Shown here piece after piece: positions 54,194 to 61,501 of a stretch of 61,501 nt of DNA; position 1 is the first letter of the stretch; every line of letters begins with the position of its first letter. The stretch is from Lentisphaerae bacterium GWF2_49_21 (GTDB lineage: Bacteria > Verrucomicrobiota > Lentisphaeria > Victivallales > GWF2-50-93). Under the pieces are notes generated by a model. The model did not search any database. It was not told where the DNA came from and saw nothing but the letters and a program-made list of their open reading frames with translations. Position numbers and translations under genes: made by a program. The stretch lies in NCBI GenBank assembly GCA_001804805.1, contig MHBH01000003.1, positions 29,555 to 91,055 of the forward strand, given 5' to 3'.

Positions 54194-54955
54194 TTATCTC
54201 CTTGGAACTTTCAACTCCATGCCCTCTTTCAACTTTGCCGGATCCATTATAGAATTTATTTTTGCAAGTTCTTCAGGAGTGGCGTTGTAAAGAATAGCTA
54301 TTTTACCTAGGGTATTTCCCTTCTTCACATGATAAATCTCGTAATCGTATGGAGATGCCTGGGAGGATGTGATATGCGGTTTAAGTCGCTTTGCTTCCGA
54401 CGAGCCATTCGTGGCCGGCAGAGACAGCATCTGTCCGATTTTAATAATATCGCCCTCAAGATGGTTTGAATTACACAGCTCCTCAACAGACACACCTTTC
54501 TTTCGAGCTATTTTAGCAAGATTGTCACCATCAACGACGGTATATGTTTCAAAAGATTCATTTTCCGCCTTGATCTTGCGAACGACATGTTTCGTCTCGT
54601 TTAAAGATCCAGGCGGCTGGATGATTTCTTCCAATAATGGGAGTATATCCTCTTTTTTAGATGATTCCCCCTCCAGCACTGGATTTTCTCCACCTGTGAC
54701 ATCGACAGGTTTTGACCCCTTATTTTCTTTTACCTCCCCATTAGGAATTTTAACAATTTCATTCTCGGAATAGTTCTTTCCTTCCACCTTCCCCTTTTTT
54801 TCATCTTCACTGTCTCCTGAATTAAACCTCCAAGCATTAAACCAGACAAAGAATAGAATGATTAGCAGATGAACAGCCGCAACGATTAGGAATATTGAGA
54901 TTATCTTGTTTGCTGTCCCTGTCCAAGTATTTGACTTGTTTTTAGAATTACTCAT
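54194..54955 (-). CDS. Membrane-anchored protein with two LysM domains (paralogue 2)
   Basis: A 253-residue protein: a short basic start, one transmembrane helix (KIISIFLIVAAVHLLIILFFVWF, residues 17-39), a low-complexity acidic/lysine linker (50-125), a first LysM (YTVVDGDNLAKIARKKGVSVEELCNSN, near 137-180) and a second LysM near 208-252 (YHVKKGNTLGKIAILYNATPEEL). LysM domains bind peptidoglycan, so it probably tethers the membrane to the wall. It is paralogous to the protein at 59507-60301 along its whole length. Its start overlaps the asnB-like stop by eight bases and has GGAG upstream, so it is coupled to that gene. Confidence 0.85.
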   Translation of the reverse strand: MSNSKNKSNTWTGTANKIISIFLIVAAVHLLIILFFVWFNAWRFNSGDSEDEKKGKVEGKNYSENEIVKIPNGEVKENKGSKPVDVTGGENPVLEGESSKKEDILPLLEEIIQPPGSLNETKHVVRKIKAENESFETYTVVDGDNLAKIARKKGVSVEELCNSNHLEGDIIKIGQMLSLPATNGSSEAKRLKPHITSSQASPYDYEIYHVKKGNTLGKIAILYNATPEELAKINSIMDPAKLKEGMELKVPRR

Positions 54956-56762
54956 TGGAACTTGCTCCTACGGAAGATTGAGGCTGATCAAACATCCTCT
55001 TTACGGCACGGTACCAGGAATGCAGGACAACAAGGCTGTAGAGACGTTCTCGTGAACCTCTGTCTCCTGCACTCTTGCATCGCAGCTTAGCCACCATTTC
55101 TGGATCGACCAGCCCTGCTTCGTCAATGTTCTTTCTGTCGAGCAGGCTGTCGGCGGCCTGTCCCGTGGCAAACCAGCGGTCTGGAGCACGGAATGGCGCC
55201 TTTCTCCGACGTATTACCGACGGTGGCAGCAGACCGCTCATCGCGCGCCGCAGTATTGCCTTTTCGCCATATTCTGAATCATGAAGCAGACGGCGAGGTA
55301 TTCGTCCGGCAAATTCCATGAGGCGGTGGTCCATGAACGGTGCACGCGCTTCAAGCGAACGTGCCATGCTCAGCTTGTCAAGCCGCAGATTGATGCGGTC
55401 CGGAAGCCGCAGACGCTGTTCGAAGAGAAGCATCTGCCCCAGCGTATCCAGACCGCCAGCCTCACTCTCCATGCAGGAGAATCTCCGGTCGTCACGGTCA
55501 CATCCGAGCAGCAGTTTTATCTCATTGGAAGAGAAGACAAACTCCTCATCTCGCAGATAACGTTCCAGCGGTGATGCACTTACTTTATTATCCTCTGTCT
55601 CGCCTGGCAGCCAGGTGCACGCACGTTTGAACTTGGAGTAACCGGCGAACAATTCGTCTCCTCCTTCTCCGGCCAGCACGGTAATTATACCCTCGGCCCG
55701 CACTGAGCGGAACACGCGGTCGGTCGGAAGAAGAGCATCGGTCGAAATCGGTTCCTCGACCCAGGCAAGCACCTCCTCAAGAGTTGCAGCTTCCTCTTCT
55801 GACACGCGCCGAAGGATATGTTTGGCCGACCAGCGGGAGGCAACCTCGGTGGCAACCGGACTTTCATCTATGTCACTCTCAGCGAATCCAATGGTGAATG
55901 CCGTAACCTGACGCGGTGAAAGCCTCTTTGCCCCGATAGCGAACACGCTCGCAGAATCAAGTCCAGCGCTTAACAGGAATCCCATGGGAACCTCGCTCTC
56001 CAACCGAATTCCGACAGCTTCATCGAGACGCTCGTGCAATTCTCTGGCCCATCGCTCAGTCTCTGCATCATCAGGCTGATGCCCGTCGTCACGTTCCGGT
56101 CTTGCCGCCCAATAACGATGTAACTGTGGCGGACTTCCACGTTCCAGGATTAATAGATGTCCTGCAGGTAATTTGTTGATATCCTGCCAAGGCGTCCGTG
56201 GACTTGGGATATATCCAAAACGCAGGTAATCGTGGATGGCACAGGGATCCACGGGTGGCAGTCCGTCGCCGAGCAGTCCGCGTAATTCAGATGACCAGCG
56301 CAGCACACCGTCATGATATCTCCAATAAAGAGGTTTTTTTCCAGCACGATCGCGCCCCAGAATGAGACGGTGATTGTGACGATCCCACAGGGTGAATGCC
56401 CACATGCCCACAGCCTTGTCAAGAAGTTTCAGTCCATCCTGTTCGTAGGCATGAACAAGCACCTCTCCATCAACGCGGCTGCGAAAACGATGGGCTTCGG
56501 CAAGCGAATAACGCAGCTGATGATGGTTGAACACCTCTCCATTTATAGTGAGTATGATCTGCTCGTCTTCATTATAGAGGGGCTGCCCTCCTCCAGCCTT
56601 GTCGATTATCGCCAGCCTCCGGAATCCGAGCACCGCATGTCGGTCCACATGCCATCCTTGGCTGTCCGGTCCACGATGGACAAGCCGATCGAGTTCCGCA
56701 GCCGTGGCAAGCGGACTGGACAGATGTCGATCAGGCGAACATGCTCCAAGAATTCCACACAT
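54948..56762 (-). CDS. asnB: Glutamine-hydrolysing asparagine synthetase-like amidotransferase
   Basis: A 604-residue class II amidotransferase. The glutaminase nucleophile is Cys2 in MCGILGACSP, with HRGPDSQGW and INGEVFNHHQLR following. The synthetase half has LLSAGLDSASV in place of the usual SGGxDS PP-loop, then EGGDELFAGYSKFKRA, LRLDKLSMARSLEARAPFMDH and RRRKAPFRAP. One PP-loop glycine is thus alanine. Such enzymes make asparagine or amidate peptides and surface sugars. The gene lies 30 bases after the decayed panD and overlaps a LysM gene, so a dedicated role is possible. GGAAGGG precedes the ATG. Confidence 0.85.
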   Translation of the reverse strand: MCGILGACSPDRHLSSPLATAAELDRLVHRGPDSQGWHVDRHAVLGFRRLAIIDKAGGGQPLYNEDEQIILTINGEVFNHHQLRYSLAEAHRFRSRVDGEVLVHAYEQDGLKLLDKAVGMWAFTLWDRHNHRLILGRDRAGKKPLYWRYHDGVLRWSSELRGLLGDGLPPVDPCAIHDYLRFGYIPSPRTPWQDINKLPAGHLLILERGSPPQLHRYWAARPERDDGHQPDDAETERWARELHERLDEAVGIRLESEVPMGFLLSAGLDSASVFAIGAKRLSPRQVTAFTIGFAESDIDESPVATEVASRWSAKHILRRVSEEEAATLEEVLAWVEEPISTDALLPTDRVFRSVRAEGIITVLAGEGGDELFAGYSKFKRACTWLPGETEDNKVSASPLERYLRDEEFVFSSNEIKLLLGCDRDDRRFSCMESEAGGLDTLGQMLLFEQRLRLPDRINLRLDKLSMARSLEARAPFMDHRLMEFAGRIPRRLLHDSEYGEKAILRRAMSGLLPPSVIRRRKAPFRAPDRWFATGQAADSLLDRKNIDEAGLVDPEMVAKLRCKSAGDRGSRERLYSLVVLHSWYRAVKRMFDQPQSSVGASSNE

Positions 56763-56792
56763 AACTAAGCCCTTCCTTAACTGCCACTGATT

Positions 56793-57182
56793 TTATTTTC
56801 CATAATCAGCCAGAGGAGATCTTCTTTTTCTCACGATGATCTTGTTCCTGCAGTCCATTACTAATATCTTAGGAGACATTTTCCCTGCCTCCTTCTCAGT
56901 ATATACTCCAAAGGACATTATTGTAATTATATTACCCGGACTTGCACGGTGGGCTGATGCACCATTGACCTTGAAGGATTTGCTTCCATCCTTTCCTGGT
57001 ATGGCATAAATTTCAAGCCTCTTCCCATTGGTATCGTTCACACGAGCATCTCCTCGTAAGGATATATGCCAGCCTTCTTCATTATGTCGGTATTTATCTC
57101 AAGGCTACCATCGTAATCAAGAATACTCTCTGCTACTCTTGCTCTGCGTATCTAGCTCTTACACATTATCAGATTCATCATA
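56793..57182 (-). pseudogene. panD: Aspartate 1-decarboxylase, inactivated by a stop codon and a frameshift
   Basis: PanD makes beta-alanine for coenzyme A. From ATG at 57182 the frame reads MMNLIMCKS, then TAG (57153-57155) where the family has Lys, then IRRARVAESILDYDGSLEIN with the Gly-Ser self-cleavage site, up to YPYEEMLV. There the frame shifts near 57041 (GTGTGAAC instead of GTGGTGAAC, one G lost) and continues VNDTNGKRLEIYAIPGKDGS to KSFKVNGASAHRASPGN and the FGVYTEKEA motif. Two independent lesions in an otherwise well preserved gene point to recent decay. The fragment from GTG 57041 cannot be an active enzyme because it lacks the cleavage site. Confidence 0.8.
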
Positions 57183-57207
57183 ATATTACTCTTTTTATGC
57201 TTTTAAT

Positions 57208-59022
57208 TCAGTAATAGTACCAAATAGACTCATAGTCACTTGTCTTCTCCCCGTCTCTTTCAAGTCTCTTTAGATAATCATATATTGAAACATCGGTGTA
57301 AAGATAATCATCCGCAATCCTAAGCCTCTCCTCCCACGGATAAAACCTGTAGATCCTCCTGCCATTCTGAAGAATCATGAGCGGTTCATGGTCCTGCCAG
57401 GCCCTGAGATGTGATTTGCCGAGCCTTGGGACATTGAACACCGGTTCGTCAAGCCTTTCAATTCCGGGAAGCAGCCTCGCTTCCTCTTTCCTCTCCTGCT
57501 CAATGCGTGCGATTGGAACCCTGAAATCGGCTGTTTCCTCCTTGCCCTTCGTATTAAAGGTGTAATAAGGATCAATACCGCAGAGCTTGAGCGTTTTTCT
57601 CAGAAAGCAAGTCTCATATCTCCTGCTGTTGTAATAGGTGAACACCTGCTGGTTATATATGTTCATGCCAAGTGATTTGATCTTTTTCACGGCAGACATC
57701 ACGTCTGGGGTTATCTCTGTTGGTGACTCGACATGTGTCACCAGGCATATCTCCCTTTTGCCCCATTCATGGAAACGGGACATTGTTTCAAGGAAGGGAT
57801 AATTTATCCTGAACGGCAGGGTTACTAACGTTCTTGTTCCAATCCTTATCCTCTTTATATGCTTCATCTCCGACAACTGGGCAATTATCCAGTGCAGGTT
57901 TCCGCTTGATAGCGTGAGAGGATCCCCTCCGGTGATAAGGACTTCCGTTATGTTCCTGTTGTTCTTGAGCCAGTTCAGCGCTTTCTTCAGCATCTTCCCT
58001 GTAACTTGGCCCCGGGCAAGATCCTTGATTTCCCAATTCCTCTGGCAGTAGACGCAGATCTGAGGACATGAGTTGAAGGGCTTAAGTATCGCAACCTGAG
58101 GATACCTCCGGGTAACACATGCGACAGGGCTTGTGGAAGCTTCTCCCATATAGTCAAGGCTCTCGCCTGATATCCTCTTGGAGGCAACGCAATCACAGTA
58201 ATATTCCGTCGGCAGCACCTGCGCCCTGATGGCCCGATCAAAACTGCATCTCCCTTCACGGTTGAACAAGGACAGGGAGTATGGGGTAATCTGCACTGGT
58301 ATCCTAAATTTTTCAGCGGCAAGAAGCCCGTCCATTTCATCCTTGTCCAGGGAAGTCAGCCTGGAAATAATCCTATGGTCATTTATTACATTCTTGAGCT
58401 GCCAGACAGGATTCATCCAATCCGCCTCCGAAGCTCTGAAAAAGTCAAGTATTTCTTCCTTGTTCTGTTCCCTCCTGGATATCAGGTTCGCATCCAATCC
58501 CGTCTTAAATTTTTTAAAAGACCCGAAAAGAGATGCGGAATACTTGTCCAATTCCCTTGAACGAGTAATAGCCGCATGGGCATCTTCTTTCAATGACAGC
58601 ATGCACGAACATTTGGAAAGCATGTTTGATTTCCCCTGGATTCCTCTGAAGAGGTAGATGAACTCCAACAGGAAGCCTTCGCTTACATCCTCAAGACCAT
58701 CCTTTTGATTTCTTGCAATTGCACATAGCTTCGAAAGTGCTGAAAATCCGGCAAGCTTCTCATTTTCCGTCCTGATAATATTTTTCAAGACTCTTATGCA
58801 TTCCTTTGCAATATGCTTTTCAGCTATGTGTATATCCTTGAACCTTTCCGTGGAATATATGTTGAAATAATGCCTTTCAAGATCGTTAAGGTACTTAAAG
58901 AAAGAATCCCTGGCTTCATGAAGAGAAGAGGAAGATTCAAGTATCTCTCTTGCTTCCGGGCATGATTGCCAAAGTTCTTCGGATAAATCTTTTAAGCTGA
59001 AAGAAATGAGCTCTTTTTTCAT
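57208..59022 (-). CDS. KamA-family radical SAM protein (lysine 2,3-aminomutase-like) with long N-terminal extension
   Basis: A 604-residue protein. Residues 1-270 are a helical region not found in classical lysine 2,3-aminomutase. Then come LKPFNSCPQICVYCQRNWEI (cluster motif C-x3-C-x2-C), ITEVLITGGDPLTLSSGNLHWI, IGTRTLVTLPFRI, the KamA signature GMNIYNQQVFTYYNSRR and a C-terminal segment VPRLGKSHLRAW whose Lys may bind PLP. Aminomutases of this family make beta-lysine or beta-glutamate; the substrate here is unknown. ATG at 59022 follows AGGAGA. It lies 28 bases after a small membrane protein gene and 25 before the panD relic. Confidence 0.8.
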   Translation of the reverse strand: MKKELISFSLKDLSEELWQSCPEAREILESSSSLHEARDSFFKYLNDLERHYFNIYSTERFKDIHIAEKHIAKECIRVLKNIIRTENEKLAGFSALSKLCAIARNQKDGLEDVSEGFLLEFIYLFRGIQGKSNMLSKCSCMLSLKEDAHAAITRSRELDKYSASLFGSFKKFKTGLDANLISRREQNKEEILDFFRASEADWMNPVWQLKNVINDHRIISRLTSLDKDEMDGLLAAEKFRIPVQITPYSLSLFNREGRCSFDRAIRAQVLPTEYYCDCVASKRISGESLDYMGEASTSPVACVTRRYPQVAILKPFNSCPQICVYCQRNWEIKDLARGQVTGKMLKKALNWLKNNRNITEVLITGGDPLTLSSGNLHWIIAQLSEMKHIKRIRIGTRTLVTLPFRINYPFLETMSRFHEWGKREICLVTHVESPTEITPDVMSAVKKIKSLGMNIYNQQVFTYYNSRRYETCFLRKTLKLCGIDPYYTFNTKGKEETADFRVPIARIEQERKEEARLLPGIERLDEPVFNVPRLGKSHLRAWQDHEPLMILQNGRRIYRFYPWEERLRIADDYLYTDVSIYDYLKRLERDGEKTSDYESIWYYY

Positions 59023-59050
59023 CTGGGCGTCTCCTTTTTTAGGATTGGAT

Positions 59051-59377
59051 TCAGAATCTGGACTTGACTGCAACAACCACAATCAGGACATTCAGGTAGA
59101 CCACTGATGCTGTCATCGCATACTTTTTCCAGTCATCCATTGTGGCGGGACCTGAATCGTCAGCCTTGTGTCCGGCGTAAAATCTGATGTCGACATATCT
59201 GATAATTATAACTGTTGCCGCAACAATTATGTATGCAGACCCGTAAAGGATCAAATCGCCTGTTTTTGCGATCATGACTACTGAAGCTAGAAGTATTATG
59301 TTTCCCAAAAGCATCCAGTAAAGCCTGAGAAGACATCCGGAACTGTTTTCAGAAGAGGGTGCGTTTTCGGTTTTCAT
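59051..59377 (-). CDS. Small membrane protein with three helices, unknown function
   Basis: A 108-residue protein: a polar start (KTENAPSSENSSG), helix LYWMLLGNIILLASVVMIA, helix YGSAYIIVAATVIIIRYVDIRF, a loop ADDSGPATMDDWKKYAM, and a third helix. The RYxDIRF...GPATMDDWxxYA pattern looks family-specific, but I cannot name a family with confidence. The ribosome site GGAGGCGG is strong. It is transcribed from its own promoter with a structured leader (59384-59489), and the promoter, leader and first codons are duplicated at 61085-61219. KamA follows in the same transcript. Confidence 0.65.
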   Translation of the reverse strand: MKTENAPSSENSSGCLLRLYWMLLGNIILLASVVMIAKTGDLILYGSAYIIVAATVIIIRYVDIRFYAGHKADDSGPATMDDWKKYAMTASVVYLNVLIVVVAVKSRF

Positions 59378-59383
59378 AACCGC

Positions 59384-59489
59384 CTCCAGTAATTTTTGAT
59401 TTACTGGATGGCGGCCCGACCATCCAAAAGCCTGTATCGGCACACCGACACACCCAAGGCACGATAAATGCCTGTAAAATCAATGTCAA
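59384..59489 (-). promoter_or_regulatory. Promoter and structured leader RNA of the small membrane protein gene, copy 1
   Basis: On the minus strand TTGACA (59489-59484), a 17-base spacer and TATCGT (59466-59461) precede a leader of about 75 bases. It can form TCGG-TGTG-CCGA, then GGATGG-TCGGGCCG-CCATCC, then CCAGTAA-(8 nt)-TTACTGG directly before the ribosome site GGAGG. The first two hairpins and the linker ACAGGCTTTT are conserved in copy 2. It has the form of a cis-regulatory RNA, but matches no riboswitch class I know. Confidence 0.5.
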
Positions 59490-59506
59490 GCAAAAATAAA
59501 TTAATA

Positions 59507-60301
59507 TTAATATTTAGACGGAACCTTTATAGTCATTCCAACTTTCAAATCGTCTGGCTCCTTTATGGAATTTAATCTTACGAGTTTATCGGTAGAAGTA
59601 AAGTAAAGACGGGCAATCTTGCTCAATGTGTCGTCCTTCTTCACAGTATAAACCTCGTATACACCCGCTACTGATGTATTATAGTCCGGGATATGGGATT
59701 CAAGCTGTTGAGTTTCCACAATGACACTGGTTTCTGCAAGTGAATCATCTGAATCCTTCGGCTTTGCAGGCAACAACAGTACCTGTCCGATTTTAATAAT
59801 ATCATCTTCTATGTTGTTTCCCATGCGCAGTTCAGCTACGGATGTTCCTGTCTTATGGGATATCTTTAAAAGATTGTCCCCTTCGGCAACGATATATGTT
59901 TTAAAAGCCTCACTTTCCATCTTTAGCTTGCCGCTCTTCACAGTAGCTTCTGGAAGGGGATGCGGATCAATCTCCTCCAATTCTGGGATAATGCCATCAT
60001 CTTCAGCTAATTCCCCTGATGTCTGAAGATTTTCCTCTTGAACGACATCAGAAGGTTCAGCAGCCGGCTTTTCTCTTTCATCCTGAATTGGAATTTTAAC
60101 ATCATCATTCTCAGAATTATCCTTTATCTGCAAATCTCCTTTTTTTTCGGTCTCTCCACCCCCGGGACTCAACCGCCAGACATTAAACCACCCAAAGAGT
60201 GTAATAATTACCATATGGGCAACTGCAACAATCAAAAGTATTGCGAGTATCTTGTCTGGTGTTCCTAGCCAGTCGTTTGATTTATTTTTAGGATTATTCA
60301 T
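59507..60301 (-). CDS. Membrane-anchored protein with two LysM domains (paralogue 1)
   Basis: A 264-residue protein with the same plan as 54194-54955: transmembrane helix KILAILLIVAVAHMVIITLFGWF, an acidic linker (60-130), LysM one (YIVAEGDNLLKISHKTGTSVAELRMGN) and LysM two (YTVKKDDTLSKIARLYFTSTDKL). The first 45 residues (KNKSN.W.GT..KI..I.LIVA) and the LysM parts align well, the linkers poorly. AAGGAG precedes the ATG. It lies downstream of the EF-hand lipoprotein gene and an inverted repeat. Confidence 0.85.
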   Translation of the reverse strand: MNNPKNKSNDWLGTPDKILAILLIVAVAHMVIITLFGWFNVWRLSPGGGETEKKGDLQIKDNSENDDVKIPIQDEREKPAAEPSDVVQEENLQTSGELAEDDGIIPELEEIDPHPLPEATVKSGKLKMESEAFKTYIVAEGDNLLKISHKTGTSVAELRMGNNIEDDIIKIGQVLLLPAKPKDSDDSLAETSVIVETQQLESHIPDYNTSVAGVYEVYTVKKDDTLSKIARLYFTSTDKLVRLNSIKEPDDLKVGMTIKVPSKY

Positions 60302-60407
60302 TAGGATTTACTCCTTACGGGATACTATCTTTAGAAATTACAGGTCGCGTTTCAGATTCATCCATCCGCCAAAAAATCACTGAGTCTCGGCAACCTTAAG
60401 ATTAAGG

Positions 60408-60490
60408 TTCAAGGTGGCGACGGCAATACACGCCTCGCGTAAAAGAGAGAACAAACGCATCGACGGGAATCTGTCCACCGCCACCTTGAA
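60408..60490 (-). terminator. Inverted repeat between EF-hand lipoprotein and LysM genes
   Basis: TTCAAGGTGGCG (60408-60419) and CGCCACCTTGAA (60479-60490) are perfect complements around a 59-base loop; a smaller palindrome CCTTAAGATTAAGG adjoins it at 60394-60407. It starts ten bases beyond the lipoprotein stop. It could be a terminator/attenuator or an interspersed element; no T-run follows. Confidence 0.45.
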
Positions 60491-60500
60491 AAACCTCATA

Positions 60501-60818
60501 TTATTTCTTTACTGCTGGAGGAACGGAGGGAACCACGGGAGCAATAACAGTAAATTCATCAACTTCTATGATTCCATTGGCATTTTTGTCAGCTTTCTTG
60601 GCATCTGCTTCATTAAGATTATATGCTGCCATATATTCAACAACGGCAACTTTTCCATCTTTGTCAGTATCAGCTTTTGTGATCTCTGCAGCTTTAGCTG
60701 AATCAACCTTTGCTGCTGGTTCGGCAACCTTTGCTGCTGGAGTTGTAGAATTATCAGCCTTATCACAGCCGACAATAACAAATCCCATAGCAATAACAAA
60801 AACCATTAATTTCTTCAT
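60501..60818 (-). CDS. EF-hand lipoprotein
   Basis: A 105-residue predicted lipoprotein: signal KKLMVFVIAMGFVIVGC with a lipobox, an Ala/Lys/Val-rich linker with the repeated word PAAKV, then two calcium-binding loops, DTDKDGKVAVVE and DKNANGIIEVDE, each with the D-x-[DN]-x-[DN]-G pattern, and a Pro/Val-rich tail. It probably binds calcium in the periplasm. ATG at 60818 follows GGAGA. Function beyond calcium binding is unknown. Confidence 0.75.
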   Translation of the reverse strand: MKKLMVFVIAMGFVIVGCDKADNSTTPAAKVAEPAAKVDSAKAAEITKADTDKDGKVAVVEYMAAYNLNEADAKKADKNANGIIEVDEFTVIAPVVPSVPPAVKK

Positions 60819-60974
60819 TTGATAAATCTCCAATTCGTTTTGATTAAAATTATGAATCAATAAAATAATTTAATTCTTCAAGACACCTCCTTTTCCTTCT
60901 GTTATGTATTAAACGTGTGGCATGTATTTATCGCTTTAACATTGGCTGATTCAAAATGTTCAGGAGCGAATCAT

Positions 60975-61106
60975 TTAGAAGCAAGTCTTGATTGATTCAT
61001 CGACATGATCAGTTCCGAGGATGAATAGTTTTGCATGACAGCCCGGCAGGTTCTGAAAAGACAATCTGGATAATTTTTCAGAAGAGAGTGTATTCTCGAC
61101 ATTCAT
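60975..61106 (-). pseudogene. Decayed second copy of the small membrane protein gene
   Basis: From ATG at 61106 the frame reads MNVENTLSSEKLSRLSF; the other gene starts MKTENAPSSENSSGCLL. After about 15 codons similarity ends, no transmembrane helices follow, and a stop comes after 43 codons. The promoter and leader in front of it are better preserved than the coding part. It is best read as a relic of a tandem duplication; a short expressed peptide cannot be excluded. Confidence 0.55.
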
Positions 61107-61219
61107 AACCGCCTCCAGAAATTCTTAATTCTACGGGATGGCGGCCCGACCATCCAAAAGCCTGTATCGACATACCGACACACCCAAGACAGTTTAAAAC
61201 ATATTTAAAATATTGTCAA
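61107..61219 (-). promoter_or_regulatory. Promoter and structured leader RNA, copy 2
   Basis: TTGACA (61219-61214), a 17-base spacer and TAAACT (61196-61191) precede a leader that matches 59384-59466 at most positions, including GGATGGTCGGGCCGCCATCC without change. In the first hairpin the loop changes TGTG to TATG and one pair changes G-C to G-U, so pairing is kept. The hairpin next to the ribosome site is not kept. The promoter spacer sequences differ strongly between copies, while the leader is conserved. Confidence 0.5.
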
Positions 61220-61266
61220 GAGGTTAAAGGATATTTTCCGCAAATACAGATAAGCCGGCAATGAAT

Positions 61267-61501
61267 TCAAATCTGTAGCGCGCGTTCTGTCGAGATCCGT
61301 AGCGATATCCATTTTTCAAGACCGGCAAGGGCGTATATCATAACCCCCACGCATATAATCCTGATCCATGATTCAAAGGGAATCGGAGCGGACTGGAAGA
61401 ATCGGTTCATGGCCGGGAAATACGTGAAAAACAGCTGCGCAATTATCATGGCTGAAACTCCGGCAATCAGCCAGCGGTTCGAGAAAACACCGACGGAAAA
61501 C
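61267..61501 (-). CDS. P-type cation-transporting ATPase, C-terminal end (truncated by window edge)
   Basis: The minus-strand frame is open to the right edge. The visible 77 residues, with SNRWLIAGVSAMIIAQLFFTYFP, the loop AMNRFFQSAPIPFESWIRI and the helix CVGVMIYALAGLEKWIS, match the last two to three helices of the cation-ATPase C-terminal domain (Ca2+ or H+/Na+-type, P2/P3). The ion cannot be told from this part. It ends about 50 bases before the copy-2 promoter. Confidence 0.75.
   Translation of the reverse strand, partial: FSVGVFSNRWLIAGVSAMIIAQLFFTYFPAMNRFFQSAPIPFESWIRIICVGVMIYALAGLEKWISLRISTERALQI

Noticed and set aside
56793-57041. An 82-residue protein starting from GTG at 57041
   Set aside because: It is the 3' part of panD after a frameshift and lacks the Gly-Ser processing site; it is better described as part of a pseudogene.
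59384-59489. Identification of the leader as a c-di-GMP (GEMM), fluoride or manganese riboswitch
   Set aside because: The conserved cores of those classes are absent; only a generic structured leader is supported.
1-61501. tRNA, rRNA, intact insertion sequences, prophage or integrase genes
   Set aside because: Searched for by eye in all gaps on both strands; none found.

Overview
This window is a chromosomal segment of a Gram-negative bacterium. It carries Lnt, TonB-ExbB-ExbD, an RND pump with its periplasmic adaptor, several lipoproteins, YajC and a fused SecDF. By eye the base composition is about half G+C. The fused SecDF, a TPR gene next to exbB-exbD-tonB, an orphan encapsulin-type ferritin and many short palindromic repeats between genes fit an uncultured PVC-type lineage (Lentisphaerota or Kiritimatiellota-like). 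That placement is a weak inference and needs a recA or ribosomal-protein tree. I see no tRNA, rRNA, CRISPR array or intact insertion sequence.

2-10.5 kb: the end of a CoA-disulfide reductase/rhodanese, lnt, a secreted protein of unknown function, an encapsulin-type ferritin without encapsulin, a SulP transporter, then an ArsR repressor with a clear promoter/operator leading a DUF6132-adaptor-RND operon. 10.6-19.4 kb: metX-metW, two gene remnants in repeat-rich DNA, a GH94 phosphorylase, rplM-rpsI, argC and a methyltransferase. 19.3-35.2 kb is mostly on the minus strand: metallophosphoesterase, rsmB, radical SAM, TM2-aroA, small membrane protein-guaA, a TPR-exbB-exbD-tonB operon and recA, with uppP, an M48 peptidase and plsC on plus. 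35.7-45 kb: a lipoprotein/antitoxin reading frame with a ParE-type toxin, a CPA2 antiporter, a DUF4143 ATPase, yajC-secDF and an RluA-type pseudouridine synthase.

45-61.5 kb is accessory in character. It has a 2.9-thousand-residue cyclic beta-1,2-glucan synthase, two paralogous LysM membrane proteins, an AsnB-like amidotransferase with an altered PP-loop, a decayed panD, a KamA-family radical SAM enzyme, a small membrane protein with a structured leader, an EF-hand lipoprotein and the end of a P-type ATPase. The leader and the start of the small membrane protein occur twice, which together with the two LysM genes suggests an old tandem duplication with one half decayed. A diverged copy of the 3' end of the pseudouridine synthase gene lies on the far side of the glucan synthase gene.

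The most unexpected signal is a 13-bp palindrome, TGCGAANTTCGCA. It occurs nine times exactly, eight of them within 6.4 kb, always inside genes and in all three reading frames, so it looks like a DNA-level site. Other points of interest are the duplicated leader RNA, one repeat nested inside another, and six gene remnants.
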